DNA of 64,000 nucleotides from Halieaceae bacterium UBA5044 (GTDB taxonomy: Bacteria > Pseudomonadota > Gammaproteobacteria > Pseudomonadales > Halieaceae): positions 124,001 through 188,000 of the forward strand of contig DIBU01000001.1 in the NCBI GenBank assembly GCA_002416125.1. The letters run 5' to 3'. Positions within the stretch are counted from its first letter, which is position 1. Every line of letters begins with the position of its first letter. The notes below the pieces were generated by a model. That model was not told the DNA's origin and made no database searches. It saw nothing but the letters and a program-made list of their open reading frames with translations. Shown here piece after piece: positions 35,753-44,767 of the stretch. Position numbers and translations under genes: made by a program.

Positions 35753-37119
35753 GGCAGTATGGCCGGCAGCGCTTTCTGCAGCTCGATTTTCGCCTTGGTC
35801 GCGTCACCGGTCAGGGCAAAGCCGAGCAGCTCGCCCGCAGCGTTGCGGAACTCTGCACGTACATCGCTGCCATCGGCATCGATCTGCCACTCCCCTTCGA
35901 CGCCGGCTGGCGGCGGGGCCACGACGACCGGACAGGCCGGTGTCTTGATGGTCACCGGCATGGGTGGGTAGACCACCTCGGTGGGCTCACCGGCGAGGGT
36001 CTTGCCCAGCGCGCGGGAGCAGGCCACCAGCGGTGCCACATAGACCAGCACGTGACCTGCCACTTCGGCGCAATCGCCCAGGGCATAGACATTGGGCGCA
36101 CTGGTTTCCAGCAGGCGGTTGGTGACGATCCCGCGGTTCACTTCCAGACCAGCGGCCTTGGCGAGATCTACCCGGGGCCGCACGCCCACCGCGGACACCA
36201 CGATGTCTGCGTTGATACGTTCGCCATTGTTCAGGCTCACCACCACGCCCTGCTCCGCGCGGTTGACCGCGGTGACCAGCGGACCGAAGTGGAAACGGGC
36301 ACCCTTGGCCTCCAGCGCCGCCTGCACCGCCTTGCCTGCCGTTTCCGGCAGCAGCGTAGGCAGGCAGTAGCCGAGGGGGTCCACTGCCTCTACCTCGTAG
36401 CCACCGTTGAGCAGGTCATTGGTGAACTCACAGCCGATAAGGCCACCACCAATGATGCACACCTTACGCACGGCATTCTTCTCCATCGCCGTGCGGAAGT
36501 CGTCGTAGTCGAGCAGGTCGTTCACCGAATAAACCAGTTCCAGCGCATCGCCCTCTATCGGCGGCTGTATGGTCTGCGCGCCCAGCGCCAGCACCAGCTT
36601 GCCGTAGTGAATCGCGGTTTCCGCATCGCCGACCTTGATCACCTGATTGGCAGTATCAATGCCCGCAACGCGGGTCATGGTCCACACGCTGGCTTTCAAC
36701 TGCTTGCCCATGGACCCGGCGTCCAGCTGCGCGAGGTCGTCGGCGCTGGTGTCCTTGGTGTAGCCCGTGGAGAGCATCGGCTTCGAGTAGGCGCGACCAT
36801 CGTCGGAGGTGATGAGGATCAAGGGCGTTTCGCTGTCATGCTTGCGGAATTCCTTGGCCACACCGTAACCGGCCAGGCCCGTGCCGATGATGACCACCGG
36901 GGGGTGTATCTTGTCGGCCACCGGCTCTTCATGGTGCGGCGTTTCGTCGACCGGCGTCTCCTCGATCAGCTCGAAGTCTTCCTTGCCCACGCCACAATCC
37001 GGGCACAGCCAGTCCTCGGGTACGTCTTCCCATTTTGTGCCAGGTGCAATGCCGTCGTCAGGCCAGCCTTCCTTTTCGTCGTAGATCAGGCCGCAGACTA
37101 TGCATTCCCACTTGCTCAT
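35749..37119 (-). CDS. Fused rubredoxin-rubredoxin reductase
   Basis: A 456-residue fusion. Residues 1-50 are a rubredoxin with iron ligands C6, C9, C39, C42 (CIVCG and CPDCG). After an acidic linker, a rubredoxin:NAD(P)H reductase begins at about 74: FAD motif GTGLAGYG at 79-86, the NAD motif IIGGGLIGCEF in the middle and YALGDCAEV late. Together these pass electrons from NAD(P)H through FAD to rubredoxin, for alkane hydroxylase or oxygen and superoxide defence. In Pseudomonas these are separate genes at the matching place before ubiC. The ATG at 37119 matches a rubredoxin start. Confidence 0.92.
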   Translation of the reverse strand: MSKWECIVCGLIYDEKEGWPDDGIAPGTKWEDVPEDWLCPDCGVGKEDFELIEETPVDETPHHEEPVADKIHPPVVIIGTGLAGYGVAKEFRKHDSETPLILITSDDGRAYSKPMLSTGYTKDTSADDLAQLDAGSMGKQLKASVWTMTRVAGIDTANQVIKVGDAETAIHYGKLVLALGAQTIQPPIEGDALELVYSVNDLLDYDDFRTAMEKNAVRKVCIIGGGLIGCEFTNDLLNGGYEVEAVDPLGYCLPTLLPETAGKAVQAALEAKGARFHFGPLVTAVNRAEQGVVVSLNNGERINADIVVSAVGVRPRVDLAKAAGLEVNRGIVTNRLLETSAPNVYALGDCAEVAGHVLVYVAPLVACSRALGKTLAGEPTEVVYPPMPVTIKTPACPVVVAPPPAGVEGEWQIDADGSDVRAEFRNAAGELLGFALTGDATKAKIELQKALPAILP

Positions 37120-37351
37120 AATGCCACTCGCTCTCAGTCGGTTACGCGGGTCGCCCGCAACGCTGCCGCGCGATGCAACCGGCGACGGGGGACGACCTGA
37201 TTTGAAGCGAAACACTATAGAGTTACAGGAAAATTGTGCAAGCGCTTTGCAGGCGCGGCATGGACAGAACTTCGCCGCGGTTTAACACCCTTGCATGCCC
37301 GCAGCAGCTGGCGCATGCTCGCGCCTTTGCACTTCCGGAGACCCTGTTATC

Positions 37352-37978
37352 GTGCCTGCTTCCCTGCCGGCAGACTCGGGCCGCGACCCCCGATGGCGCC
37401 CCGAGCAACGGTTCACCAGCGCAGAGCTCGCTGCGCCCTGCCGCCGCTGGCTGCTCGATGACGGCTCGCTCACCGCGCGCCTGATCGCTCTCGAGGCCGG
37501 TAGCTTCAGCGTGCGCAGGCTCTACCAGGGCTGGCAAGTGCCCCTGCCCTCAGAGCAGCATCTGCTGCAGGTTCCGGCGCGACAGCGCGCACTGGTGCGC
37601 GAGGTGCTGCTGCAGCTGGACTCGCAGGCCGTGGTGTTTGCGCGCAGCGTGTTCCCCATCAGCAGCCTGAGCGGAGAACTGGCTCACCTGCGCAAGCTGC
37701 AGAACCGCTCGCTGGGGGCGATTCTGTTTCGTTATCCCGGCATGCAGCGCAGCCCCTTTGAGCTCGCACGACTGGGCGGTGACAGCGCCTATATCGCACC
37801 CTGGGTGAAACAGACCGTGCCGGCCTGGGCACGCCGCTCCTGCTTCAGTATCGGCGGCAAGCGCCTGCTGGTCAGTGAGGTATTTCTGCAGGGTTTCACC
37901 CCCTGGGAGGGGTCACTGGCGGTGCACCGCAGCCAGCGAGGGACAGTGAACGCTGCAATCCACGGCGTAAAGCAGTAA
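37352..37978 (+). CDS. ubiC: Chorismate lyase
   Basis: UbiC converts chorismate to 4-hydroxybenzoate and pyruvate, the first step of ubiquinone ring synthesis. The protein of about 208 residues has the family pattern WLLDDGSLTARLIAL, EVLLQLDSQAVVFARSVFPI and the late RRSCFSIGGKRLLVSEVFL. The GTG at 37352 with an upstream GGAG is preferred; an ATG at 37295 lacks a ribosome site and would add 19 residues. It is followed by ubiA after 33 bases. Confidence 0.88.
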   Translation: MPASLPADSGRDPRWRPEQRFTSAELAAPCRRWLLDDGSLTARLIALEAGSFSVRRLYQGWQVPLPSEQHLLQVPARQRALVREVLLQLDSQAVVFARSVFPISSLSGELAHLRKLQNRSLGAILFRYPGMQRSPFELARLGGDSAYIAPWVKQTVPAWARRSCFSIGGKRLLVSEVFLQGFTPWEGSLAVHRSQRGTVNAAIHGVKQ

Positions 37979-38011
37979 GCTTGCCGCTGGTTTCGTCACA
38001 GCCCCCGAAGC

Positions 38012-38884
38012 ATGCCCGTACTGACTTCCGCGTCCGCTCTGCTCAAGCTCGTGCGTTTCGACCGGCCCATTGGCACCCTGCTGCTGCTCTGGCCGACCCT
38101 CGGGGCGCTCTGGATCGCCGCAGAGGGCAAGCCCGAGCCGCGCCTGGTGGTGATCTTCTGCCTTGGCACCCTGCTGATGCGCTCCGCGGGCTGTATCGTC
38201 AACGACCTGGCGGACCGGCACTGGGACGGCAGCGTGGCGCGCACCCGGGAGCGCCCGCTGGTCACCGGCGAAGTCTCGGTCACCCAGGCGCGCGTTCTCT
38301 TCCTGCTGCTCTGCCTGGCCGCTTTCGGCCTGGTCTTGCTGACCAACACGCTGACCACGCTGCTCTCGGTCGTCGGCCTGCTGCTGGCCTCCACCTATCC
38401 CTTCATGAAGCGCTATACCTATTGGCCGCAGGTCGTGCTGGGGGCGGCGTTCTCCTGGGCCATCCCCATGGCGTTTGCCGCGCAGCAGAACGCGCTGCCC
38501 TCAGCGCTCTGGCTGCTGTACATCGCCAATCTGTTGTGGACGATGGTCTATGACACCCAGTACGCCATGGTCGATCGCGATGATGATATCAAGGTGGGCA
38601 TCAAATCGACCGCCGTGCTCTTCGGCGATGCCGACCGCCTGGTCGTGGGGGCCCTGCAGGTCCTCTGCCTGCTGGCCTGGCTGCTGGCTGGGCAGCGCTT
38701 CGAGCTCGGCGGCGCCTATTACCTGGGTCTACTTGTTGCAGGACTGCTATTCGGTTATCACCAGTACCTGATACGGGAGCGCGATCGGGTCGCCTGCTTC
38801 AGGGCCTTTCGTCACAACAACTGGGTGGGACTGGCAGTATTCATGGGCATTGCACTGCATTATCTGCTCGACAACGCCGCGTGA
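38012..38884 (+). CDS. ubiA: 4-hydroxybenzoate polyprenyltransferase
   Basis: UbiA attaches the polyprenyl tail to 4-hydroxybenzoate in the inner membrane. The 290-residue multi-pass protein has both aspartate motifs: NDLADRHWD at 64-72 and DTQYAMVDRDDD at about 182-193, which bind the magnesium-diphosphate. Several membrane helices span the rest. The stop overlaps the GTG start of the next gene (GTGA). Confidence 0.96.
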   Translation: MPVLTSASALLKLVRFDRPIGTLLLLWPTLGALWIAAEGKPEPRLVVIFCLGTLLMRSAGCIVNDLADRHWDGSVARTRERPLVTGEVSVTQARVLFLLLCLAAFGLVLLTNTLTTLLSVVGLLLASTYPFMKRYTYWPQVVLGAAFSWAIPMAFAAQQNALPSALWLLYIANLLWTMVYDTQYAMVDRDDDIKVGIKSTAVLFGDADRLVVGALQVLCLLAWLLAGQRFELGGAYYLGLLVAGLLFGYHQYLIRERDRVACFRAFRHNNWVGLAVFMGIALHYLLDNAA

Positions 38885-40059
38885 GCGACAGCACAGTACA
38901 GGGCGGGACGGCCACCGTGCCGACCGCCGAGTTCATCGACAGTCTTGCGCAGGTCAGCGCCGCCGACTGGGACGCGGTGGCGGGCGTGGACTACCCGTTC
39001 CTGCAGCACCGCTTCCTGCACGGCCTGGAGATCACCGGCTGCACAACCGCTGACACCGGCTGGCAGCCCTGCCATCTGCTGCTGCGCCGGGGAAATCTCC
39101 TGGTCGGGCTGCTGCCGCTCTACCTGAAAGCACACTCCTATGGTGAGTACGTTTTCGACTGGTCATGGGCAGACGCCTGGCAGCGGTCAGGGCTGGCCTA
39201 CTACCCCAAGCTGGTGTCCGCTGTACCGTTTACGCCCGCCACGGGGCCGCGCCTCTGCGTGGCGGAGGGGGAGGACAGCGCCAGCCTGTGGCCCTGTGTG
39301 CTGGCCGCGATAGAGCAGTTCGCCCATACGCGCGGGCTGTCTTCCTGGCACCTGCTGTTTCCCGAGAAAGCGGTATCCGGGCAGCTGCTGGCCGCGGGGC
39401 TGCCACAGCGCATGACCACACAGTTCCACTGGTTCAACGACGGCTACACCAGCTTCGAGGACTTCCTCGGCGCGTTCTCCAGCCGCAAGCGCAAGAACCT
39501 GCGTCGCGAGCGTGAGCGCGTGACGCAGCAGGGCCTGAGCCTGCAGCTGTTGCGCGGCGCGGAGATTACCGCAGCCGACTGGCAACAGTTTCACCGCTTC
39601 TACCAGACCACCTACGCGCGGCGCAGCGGCCACGGTGGCTACCTGACGCGGGACTTCTTCCTGCAGACCGCGCCCTCACTGGGTGACCAGACGATCATGG
39701 TGGTCGCCCGGCACAGTGGCCAGGCGGTCGCTGCGGCGCTCTATTTTCGCTCATCGACCACGCTGTACGGTCGCTACTGGGGCTGCAGCGCGGATTTCGA
39801 CTGCCTGCACTTTGAAGCCTGTTATTACCAGGGCATTGAGTACTGCATTGCCGAGGGGCTACAACGCTTTGACCCCGGTGCGCAGGGCGAACACAAGATC
39901 CAGCGCGGCTTCCGCCCGATACTCACCTACTCCAACCACTGGATTGCGGACCCGCGACTGGCCGAAGCCGTTGCCGACTTCACCCGCAGGGAGCGCCCGC
40001 ACATTGAAGCCTACCGGGACGAGGCGGCGAGCCTCCTGCCGTTCCGCCGCGAAGGCTGA
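38881..40059 (+). CDS. FemAB-like GNAT protein (DUF482 type)
   Basis: A 392-residue protein of the peptidogalycan/FemAB-like acyltransferase type: the N-terminal stretch DYPFLQHRFLHGLEITGCT, HSYGEYVFDWSWADAW in the middle, SRKRKNLRRERERV, and the C-terminal FDPGAQGEHKIQRGFRP block. These are the hallmarks of the DUF482 family. The role is unproven; aminoacyl or acyl transfer to an unknown acceptor is inferred. The GTG overlaps the ubiA stop, giving the ubiC-ubiA-GNAT string. Confidence 0.8.
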   Translation: MSDSTVQGGTATVPTAEFIDSLAQVSAADWDAVAGVDYPFLQHRFLHGLEITGCTTADTGWQPCHLLLRRGNLLVGLLPLYLKAHSYGEYVFDWSWADAWQRSGLAYYPKLVSAVPFTPATGPRLCVAEGEDSASLWPCVLAAIEQFAHTRGLSSWHLLFPEKAVSGQLLAAGLPQRMTTQFHWFNDGYTSFEDFLGAFSSRKRKNLRRERERVTQQGLSLQLLRGAEITAADWQQFHRFYQTTYARRSGHGGYLTRDFFLQTAPSLGDQTIMVVARHSGQAVAAALYFRSSTTLYGRYWGCSADFDCLHFEACYYQGIEYCIAEGLQRFDPGAQGEHKIQRGFRPILTYSNHWIADPRLAEAVADFTRRERPHIEAYRDEAASLLPFRREG

Positions 40060-40067
40060 GCCCCCGC

Positions 40068-41531
40068 TCAGCGCATGTCGAAGTCGGCGAAGTCCGGCGA
40101 GCGCATATGCCACCAGTAATAGAGCGTTGAGTTCGGCCAGTTGTTCACGACCTTGCCCGCTGCGTTCTTGTACCAGCTGTCGCAGTTGGCCACCCACACC
40201 GTACCCGCCAGCTCCCCCTGCATGTGATCGTTGTAGGCCCGCATGGCCGCGGGATTGACAGCGAGTGCGCGCAGGTCGTGGGTCAACAGCTTTTCGATAC
40301 AGGCGGCCACGTAGTGCACCTGGCGTTCCACCATGAAGATGATGGAGTTGCTGCCGAGGTTGGTATTGGGGCCGTACAACATGAACAGGTTCGGGAAGCC
40401 CGCCACACAGACACCGCGATAGGCTTTGGCGCCCTGCTGCCAGGCCTCGGCGAGGCTGCGCCCGTCGCTGCCGACAAAGTTAACGCCGGAGAGCATGGCC
40501 GAGGTATTGAAGCCGGTGCCATAGATAATCACGTCAACCGGCCTGGCGACGCCGTCCGCCGACAGCACCCCGGCTTCATCCACACCGGTGATGGCCGCAG
40601 TCACCAGCTCGACGTTGTCGCGCGCGAAGGCCTGGTAGTAATCGTCCGCGACCAGAATGCGTTTGCAGCCGACCGGATAGTCGGGTGTCAGCTGACGACG
40701 CAGCACTGGGTCGTCAATGTGTTCTTCAAGGTGCTCACGCGCCCATTTCTCCCAGAGGGGGCGCAGCAGGCTGCTGTTGCGCAGCACCGGGTAGAACAAC
40801 AGCTCACCGCGCAGGTACACGGCCGCACGGTGCAGTTTCTGCAGCCAGGGCCAGCGCGCAAAGCGCCGCTTTTCGCCTGCCGTGTACTCGCGGTCATTGC
40901 GCTTGACGACGTAGTTGGCGCTGCGCTGGTAAACATGCAATTGCGCCGCCTCACGCGCAATCTGCGGAATAAACTGCAGCGCACTGGCCGCGTTGCCGAT
41001 GACCGCCACGCGCTTGCCCTTGAGATCGATATCGTGCCGCCAGCGGGCGGAGTGGAACTGCTCCCCGGCAAACGTATCTGCCCCGGCAAAGGCGGGTGTG
41101 TGGGGAATGTTCAGCTGGCCCAGGCCACTGACTACCGCCCTGGCACGCAGCTGTTCACCGTTCTCCAGCGTCACCAACCACGCACCGCTGGCTTCGTCAA
41201 ACTCGGCGCTGCTGACCGCGGTGGACAGGCGCAGTCGCTCACGCAACCCGTACTTGTCGGCACAGTGCTCGAAATAGGCGCGGATTTCAGCCTGTGGTGA
41301 ATACTTGCGCGACCAGTTGGGGTTGGGCTCGAACGAGTAGCTGTAGAGGACCGAGGGCACATCGCAGCAGGCACCGGGGTAGGTGTTGTCGTGCCACGTG
41401 CCGCCCACGCCCGCCGATTTTTCCAGGATCAGGAAATCCTCGATACCCAGGGCTTTCAGGCGCACGCCCATGCAGAGGCCAGACATGCCGGCGCCGATAA
41501 TGATGACCTGGTGGGTCGTGGAGTGATTCAT
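40068..41531 (-). CDS. Flavin-dependent monooxygenase (Baeyer-Villiger type)
   Basis: A 487-residue NAD(P)/FAD monooxygenase. FAD motif GAGMSG at 13-18, the BVMO fingerprint FAGEQFHSARW (F-x-G-x3-H-x3-W), and the NADPH motif GNAASA at about 182-187. The residue after the fingerprint tryptophan is R rather than the usual P or D. Such enzymes insert oxygen into ketones or hydroxylate; cyclic-ketone oxidation is inferred. It converges with the GNAT gene. Confidence 0.88.
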   Translation of the reverse strand: MNHSTTHQVIIIGAGMSGLCMGVRLKALGIEDFLILEKSAGVGGTWHDNTYPGACCDVPSVLYSYSFEPNPNWSRKYSPQAEIRAYFEHCADKYGLRERLRLSTAVSSAEFDEASGAWLVTLENGEQLRARAVVSGLGQLNIPHTPAFAGADTFAGEQFHSARWRHDIDLKGKRVAVIGNAASALQFIPQIAREAAQLHVYQRSANYVVKRNDREYTAGEKRRFARWPWLQKLHRAAVYLRGELLFYPVLRNSSLLRPLWEKWAREHLEEHIDDPVLRRQLTPDYPVGCKRILVADDYYQAFARDNVELVTAAITGVDEAGVLSADGVARPVDVIIYGTGFNTSAMLSGVNFVGSDGRSLAEAWQQGAKAYRGVCVAGFPNLFMLYGPNTNLGSNSIIFMVERQVHYVAACIEKLLTHDLRALAVNPAAMRAYNDHMQGELAGTVWVANCDSWYKNAAGKVVNNWPNSTLYYWWHMRSPDFADFDMR

Positions 41532-41573
41532 AGGCTGTTCCTGTTAGTGTTATTTCCCAGCGGCTGACGGCAG

Positions 41574-42353
41574 TCAGCCCGGTGGCGCCTTGCGGGTGAA
41601 TACCGGCTCCCGCGGCCCCGACTCGGCAGGGTTGTAGCGGTAGCCGTCAACGCTGAACGCCTTCAGCGCCTCGGGATCATTCAGGCTGTGCTCGATGATG
41701 AAGCGCGCCATCTGGCCGCGCGCCTTCTTGGCGTAAAAACTGATGACCTTGTATTTGCCGTTTCTGAGGTCCTTGAACTGGGGGGTAATAATGTCCCCAT
41801 CCAGGGCCCGGGGCTGCACTGCCTTGAAGTACTCGTTGGAGGCCAGATTGACCAGCACGCGGCTGCCGCTCTTGCCCAGCTGACTGTTCAGGCTGCGCGT
41901 CAGGCCATCACCCCAGAACTGGTACAGATTGGCGCCGCGGCGGTTGGCGAAGCGCAGGCCCATTTCCAGCCGGTAGGGCTGCATCAGGTCCAGCGGGCGC
42001 AACAGGCCATACAAGCCTGACAGGATGCGCAGGTGTTTCTGGGCGAACGCCAGTTGCGCACTGCTCAGGGTGTCGGCATCAAGGCCGGTATAGACATCAC
42101 CGCGAAACGCCAACAGCGCCTGCTTGGCGTTGTCCAGCGTGAAGGGCGGCGCCCAGTTGTGAAACCGGGCGTGGTTGAGTTGGGCAATATTGTTGCTGAC
42201 GCCCATCAGCTCGCGGATGTCATCCGGCGCCAGCCGGCGCGCATCTTCTACCAGGGCCTCCGCCTCCTGCAGAAACTGCGGCTGGGTGCTCTTGCGGGTG
42301 CTTGGGGGCGTCTCGAAGTCCAGCGTTTTCGCCGGGGATATGAGTGTCAGCAT
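41574..42353 (-). CDS. yaaA: YaaA family peroxide-stress protein
   Basis: A 259-residue YaaA/DUF328 protein, normal length, with family blocks MLTLISPAKTLDF, GLYGLLRPLDLMQPYRLEMG and YKVISFYAKKARGQMARF. E. coli YaaA binds DNA and protects it from Fenton damage during peroxide stress. The start at 42353 aligns with the family; an upstream ATG would add a tail of 12. It is co-directional with the monooxygenase, 42 bases away, and divergent from the TRAP genes. Confidence 0.95.
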   Translation of the reverse strand: MLTLISPAKTLDFETPPSTRKSTQPQFLQEAEALVEDARRLAPDDIRELMGVSNNIAQLNHARFHNWAPPFTLDNAKQALLAFRGDVYTGLDADTLSSAQLAFAQKHLRILSGLYGLLRPLDLMQPYRLEMGLRFANRRGANLYQFWGDGLTRSLNSQLGKSGSRVLVNLASNEYFKAVQPRALDGDIITPQFKDLRNGKYKVISFYAKKARGQMARFIIEHSLNDPEALKAFSVDGYRYNPAESGPREPVFTRKAPPG

Positions 42354-42454
42354 GGATTTCTGTCCGTAGGTGGCGTGCGCCGGATACACAGCTTTCGCCT
42401 GAATCTGCAGCCTATGATACCCTGCACCGGTTTGTTCAAAAAGACCAATAACAG

Positions 42455-42967
42455 ATGCGTCTGCTCGCCCTTGTGGCCCAATTCATCGATCGGTTTACTG
42501 AAGCCTCGGGGCGCCTGCTTGCCTGGCTGGTGCTGGCCATGGCGCTGGTCACCACCGCCGTGGTGGTGCTGCGCTACGGCTTCAATTCCGGCTCGATCAT
42601 GGCGCAGGAGGCGATCATGTACCTGCACGGCTGCCTGTTCATGCTGGGCGCCGCGTACACGCTGAAGCACGATGCCCACGTGCGTGTGGATATTTTCTAC
42701 CGCCGTTTTTCCCCCCGCGGCAAAGCGTGGATCAACAGCGTTGGCTGCATCACCTGCCTGATGCCGCTGTGCGGGTTCATTCTGTTCTCCAGCTGGGACT
42801 ACGTGGTGGCCTCCTGGGTAATCCGCGAGACATCCCCCGAACCCGGGGGTATTCCTGCGGTGTTCCTGCTGAAAACCCTGCTGCCGCTGCTCGCGCTCAA
42901 CCTGTTTCTGCAGGCGCTCGCAGAAACCCTGCGCAACGCCCGGCTGCTGATCGGAGAGCCCGGCTAA
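42455..42967 (+). CDS. TRAP transporter small permease (DctQ)
   Basis: A 170-residue four-helix membrane subunit. The TRAP small-permease pattern is AQEAIMYLHGCLFMLGAAYTLKHDAHVRVDIFY. The stop overlaps the start of the large permease (TAATG), so the two are made together. Sodium-driven uptake with a periplasmic binding protein is the known role of these systems. The binding-protein gene is on the other strand at 44768-45937. Confidence 0.93.
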   Translation: MRLLALVAQFIDRFTEASGRLLAWLVLAMALVTTAVVVLRYGFNSGSIMAQEAIMYLHGCLFMLGAAYTLKHDAHVRVDIFYRRFSPRGKAWINSVGCITCLMPLCGFILFSSWDYVVASWVIRETSPEPGGIPAVFLLKTLLPLLALNLFLQALAETLRNARLLIGEPG

Positions 42968-44328
42968 TGGACGGCACTATCGCGCTGTACCTGTTTGCCT
43001 GCATCTGCCTGTTGCTCATGCTCGGGTTTCCCGTGGCTTTCACCCTGGCCGGCACTTCGCTGGCTTTCGCCGCGGTCGGCGTGATTGCCGGTCACTTCGA
43101 CCCGGCGTTTCTGGCCGCACTGCCGGCACGCATCTTCGGCACCATCAACAACGACACCCTGATCGCCGTGCCGCTGTTTATTCTGATGGGCGTTATCCTG
43201 GAAAAGTCACGCATTGCCGAGCAATTGCTGGGCACCATGTCGCGCAGTTTCGGGGCATTTCCCGGTGGCCTGGGCATCGCGGTGGTGCTGGTGGGCATGC
43301 TCCTCGCCGCCAGCACCGGCATCGTGGGCGCCACCGTGGTCACGATGGGGTTGCTCTCGTTGCCGAGCATGCTCAAGGGGGGCTATGTCCCCGCCCTGGC
43401 GGCCGGCACCATCTGCGCAACGGGCACACTGGGACAGATCATCCCGCCTTCCATCGCCCTCGTACTGCTCGGCGATGTGCTGTCCAATGCCTATCAGCAG
43501 GCGCAGCTGAACGTGGGTATTTTCAACCCGAAAACCGTTTCGGTCGGCGACCTGTTCGTCGGCGCATTGCTGCCGGGGCTGTTGCTGGTGGCGCTGTACC
43601 TCGCCTATATCATTGCGGTCGCTCACCTGAACCCACGCCGCGCGCCCAACGTCGAGACCGAGCCGGTATCGGCGGCGGAAATACTGGGTAGCCTGGCGCC
43701 ACCGCTGCTGTTGATCAGCCTGGTGCTGGGGTCGATCCTGGCTGGCGCCGCCACCCCCACAGAGGCCGCCGGCGTCGGTGCGACCGGCGCACTGCTGCTT
43801 GCCTGGTACAAGCGCGAGATGCCCCTGCCACGGCTGCGGGAAGCCGTTATCGACAGTATGAAAGTGACCTGCATGGTGTTCATGATTCTGATCGGCGCCG
43901 CGGTGTTTTCACTGGTGTTTCGCGGTTTTGGCGGCGAAGATCTCATACACCACTGGTTTGACCGCATGCCCGGGGGCGTCTTCGGCGCCACGATGATCGT
44001 GATGCTGGTGATTTTCCTGCTGGGTTTCATCCTCGACTTTATCGAGATCACCTTCGTCGTCGTACCCATAGTCGGCCCGGTGCTGCTGATGATGGGGCTG
44101 GACCCGATCTGGCTGGGTATCATGATAGCCATCAACCTGCAGACGTCCTTCCTCACGCCCCCCTTCGGCTTCGCCCTGTTCTACCTGCGCGGCGTGGCCC
44201 CGGCCGCGCTGCACACCAGCGCTATCTACCGCGGGGTCATTCCTTTTATACTCATCCAGCTGCTGGTGCTGGCAGCCCTGTGGGTCTGGCCACCGCTGGC
44301 AACCTGGTTGCCGGCTGCGCTGAAATAG
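42967..44328 (+). CDS. TRAP transporter large permease (DctM)
   Basis: A 453-residue multi-helix permease with DctM blocks: LLMLGFPVAFTLAGTSL, LIAVPLFILMGVILEKS, GTLGQIIPPSIALVLLGD, AATPTEAAGVGATGALLLAW and LGFILDFIEITFVVVPIVGP. It belongs to the subfamily linked to 2-oxoacid, mannitol or chloroaromatic-type TRAP systems. The ATG at 42967 overlaps the DctQ stop. A thioesterase follows 46 bases later. Confidence 0.93.
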   Translation: MDGTIALYLFACICLLLMLGFPVAFTLAGTSLAFAAVGVIAGHFDPAFLAALPARIFGTINNDTLIAVPLFILMGVILEKSRIAEQLLGTMSRSFGAFPGGLGIAVVLVGMLLAASTGIVGATVVTMGLLSLPSMLKGGYVPALAAGTICATGTLGQIIPPSIALVLLGDVLSNAYQQAQLNVGIFNPKTVSVGDLFVGALLPGLLLVALYLAYIIAVAHLNPRRAPNVETEPVSAAEILGSLAPPLLLISLVLGSILAGAATPTEAAGVGATGALLLAWYKREMPLPRLREAVIDSMKVTCMVFMILIGAAVFSLVFRGFGGEDLIHHWFDRMPGGVFGATMIVMLVIFLLGFILDFIEITFVVVPIVGPVLLMMGLDPIWLGIMIAINLQTSFLTPPFGFALFYLRGVAPAALHTSAIYRGVIPFILIQLLVLAALWVWPPLATWLPAALK

Positions 44329-44374
44329 CATCGGCTGCGTATACCCTTCTTTCGCAAACGGATTCGGGCGACAC

Positions 44375-44767
44375 ATGAACGACATCGACGACACACCGGT
44401 ACCCCAAGGCGAGCTGTCCATCCAGACCGTGGCCATGCCCAGGGACACCAACGCCAATGGCGACATTTTTGGCGGCTGGCTGCTGTCGCAGATGGACATG
44501 GCGGGTGCCATCACCGCCGGTGATGTTGCCGGCGGGCGGGTGGCCACCGTTGCCATCGAGGGCATGGCGTTCCTCACCCCGGTGCATGTGGGGGCGGTGG
44601 TGAGCTGCTATTGCGACGTCCTGGAAGTCGGGCGCAGCTCGGTGCGCATCGTGGTCGAAGTGTGGATCAATTCGAAGCACGACGGTGAACCGATCAAGGT
44701 GACCGAGGGAGAGTTCGTGTTCGTTGCAATTGACGAGAAGGGCCGCACACGCGCCATCAAGCGCTGA
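44375..44767 (+). CDS. YciA-type acyl-CoA thioesterase
   Basis: A 130-residue hotdog-fold thioesterase with the YciA pattern TNANGDIFGGWLLSQMDMAGAI, where D and N/G residues near the start of the central helix form the active site, and GMAFLTPVHVGAVV. YciA cleaves a broad range of acyl-CoAs in the cytoplasm. It sits between the TRAP permease genes and the convergent binding-protein gene and its stop abuts that gene (44767/44768). Confidence 0.92.
   Translation: MNDIDDTPVPQGELSIQTVAMPRDTNANGDIFGGWLLSQMDMAGAITAGDVAGGRVATVAIEGMAFLTPVHVGAVVSCYCDVLEVGRSSVRIVVEVWINSKHDGEPIKVTEGEFVFVAIDEKGRTRAIKR

Noticed and set aside
36052..37200. Forward 382-codon frame
   Set aside because: Antisense to the rubredoxin-rubredoxin reductase gene, with histidine-rich composition typical of such shadows.
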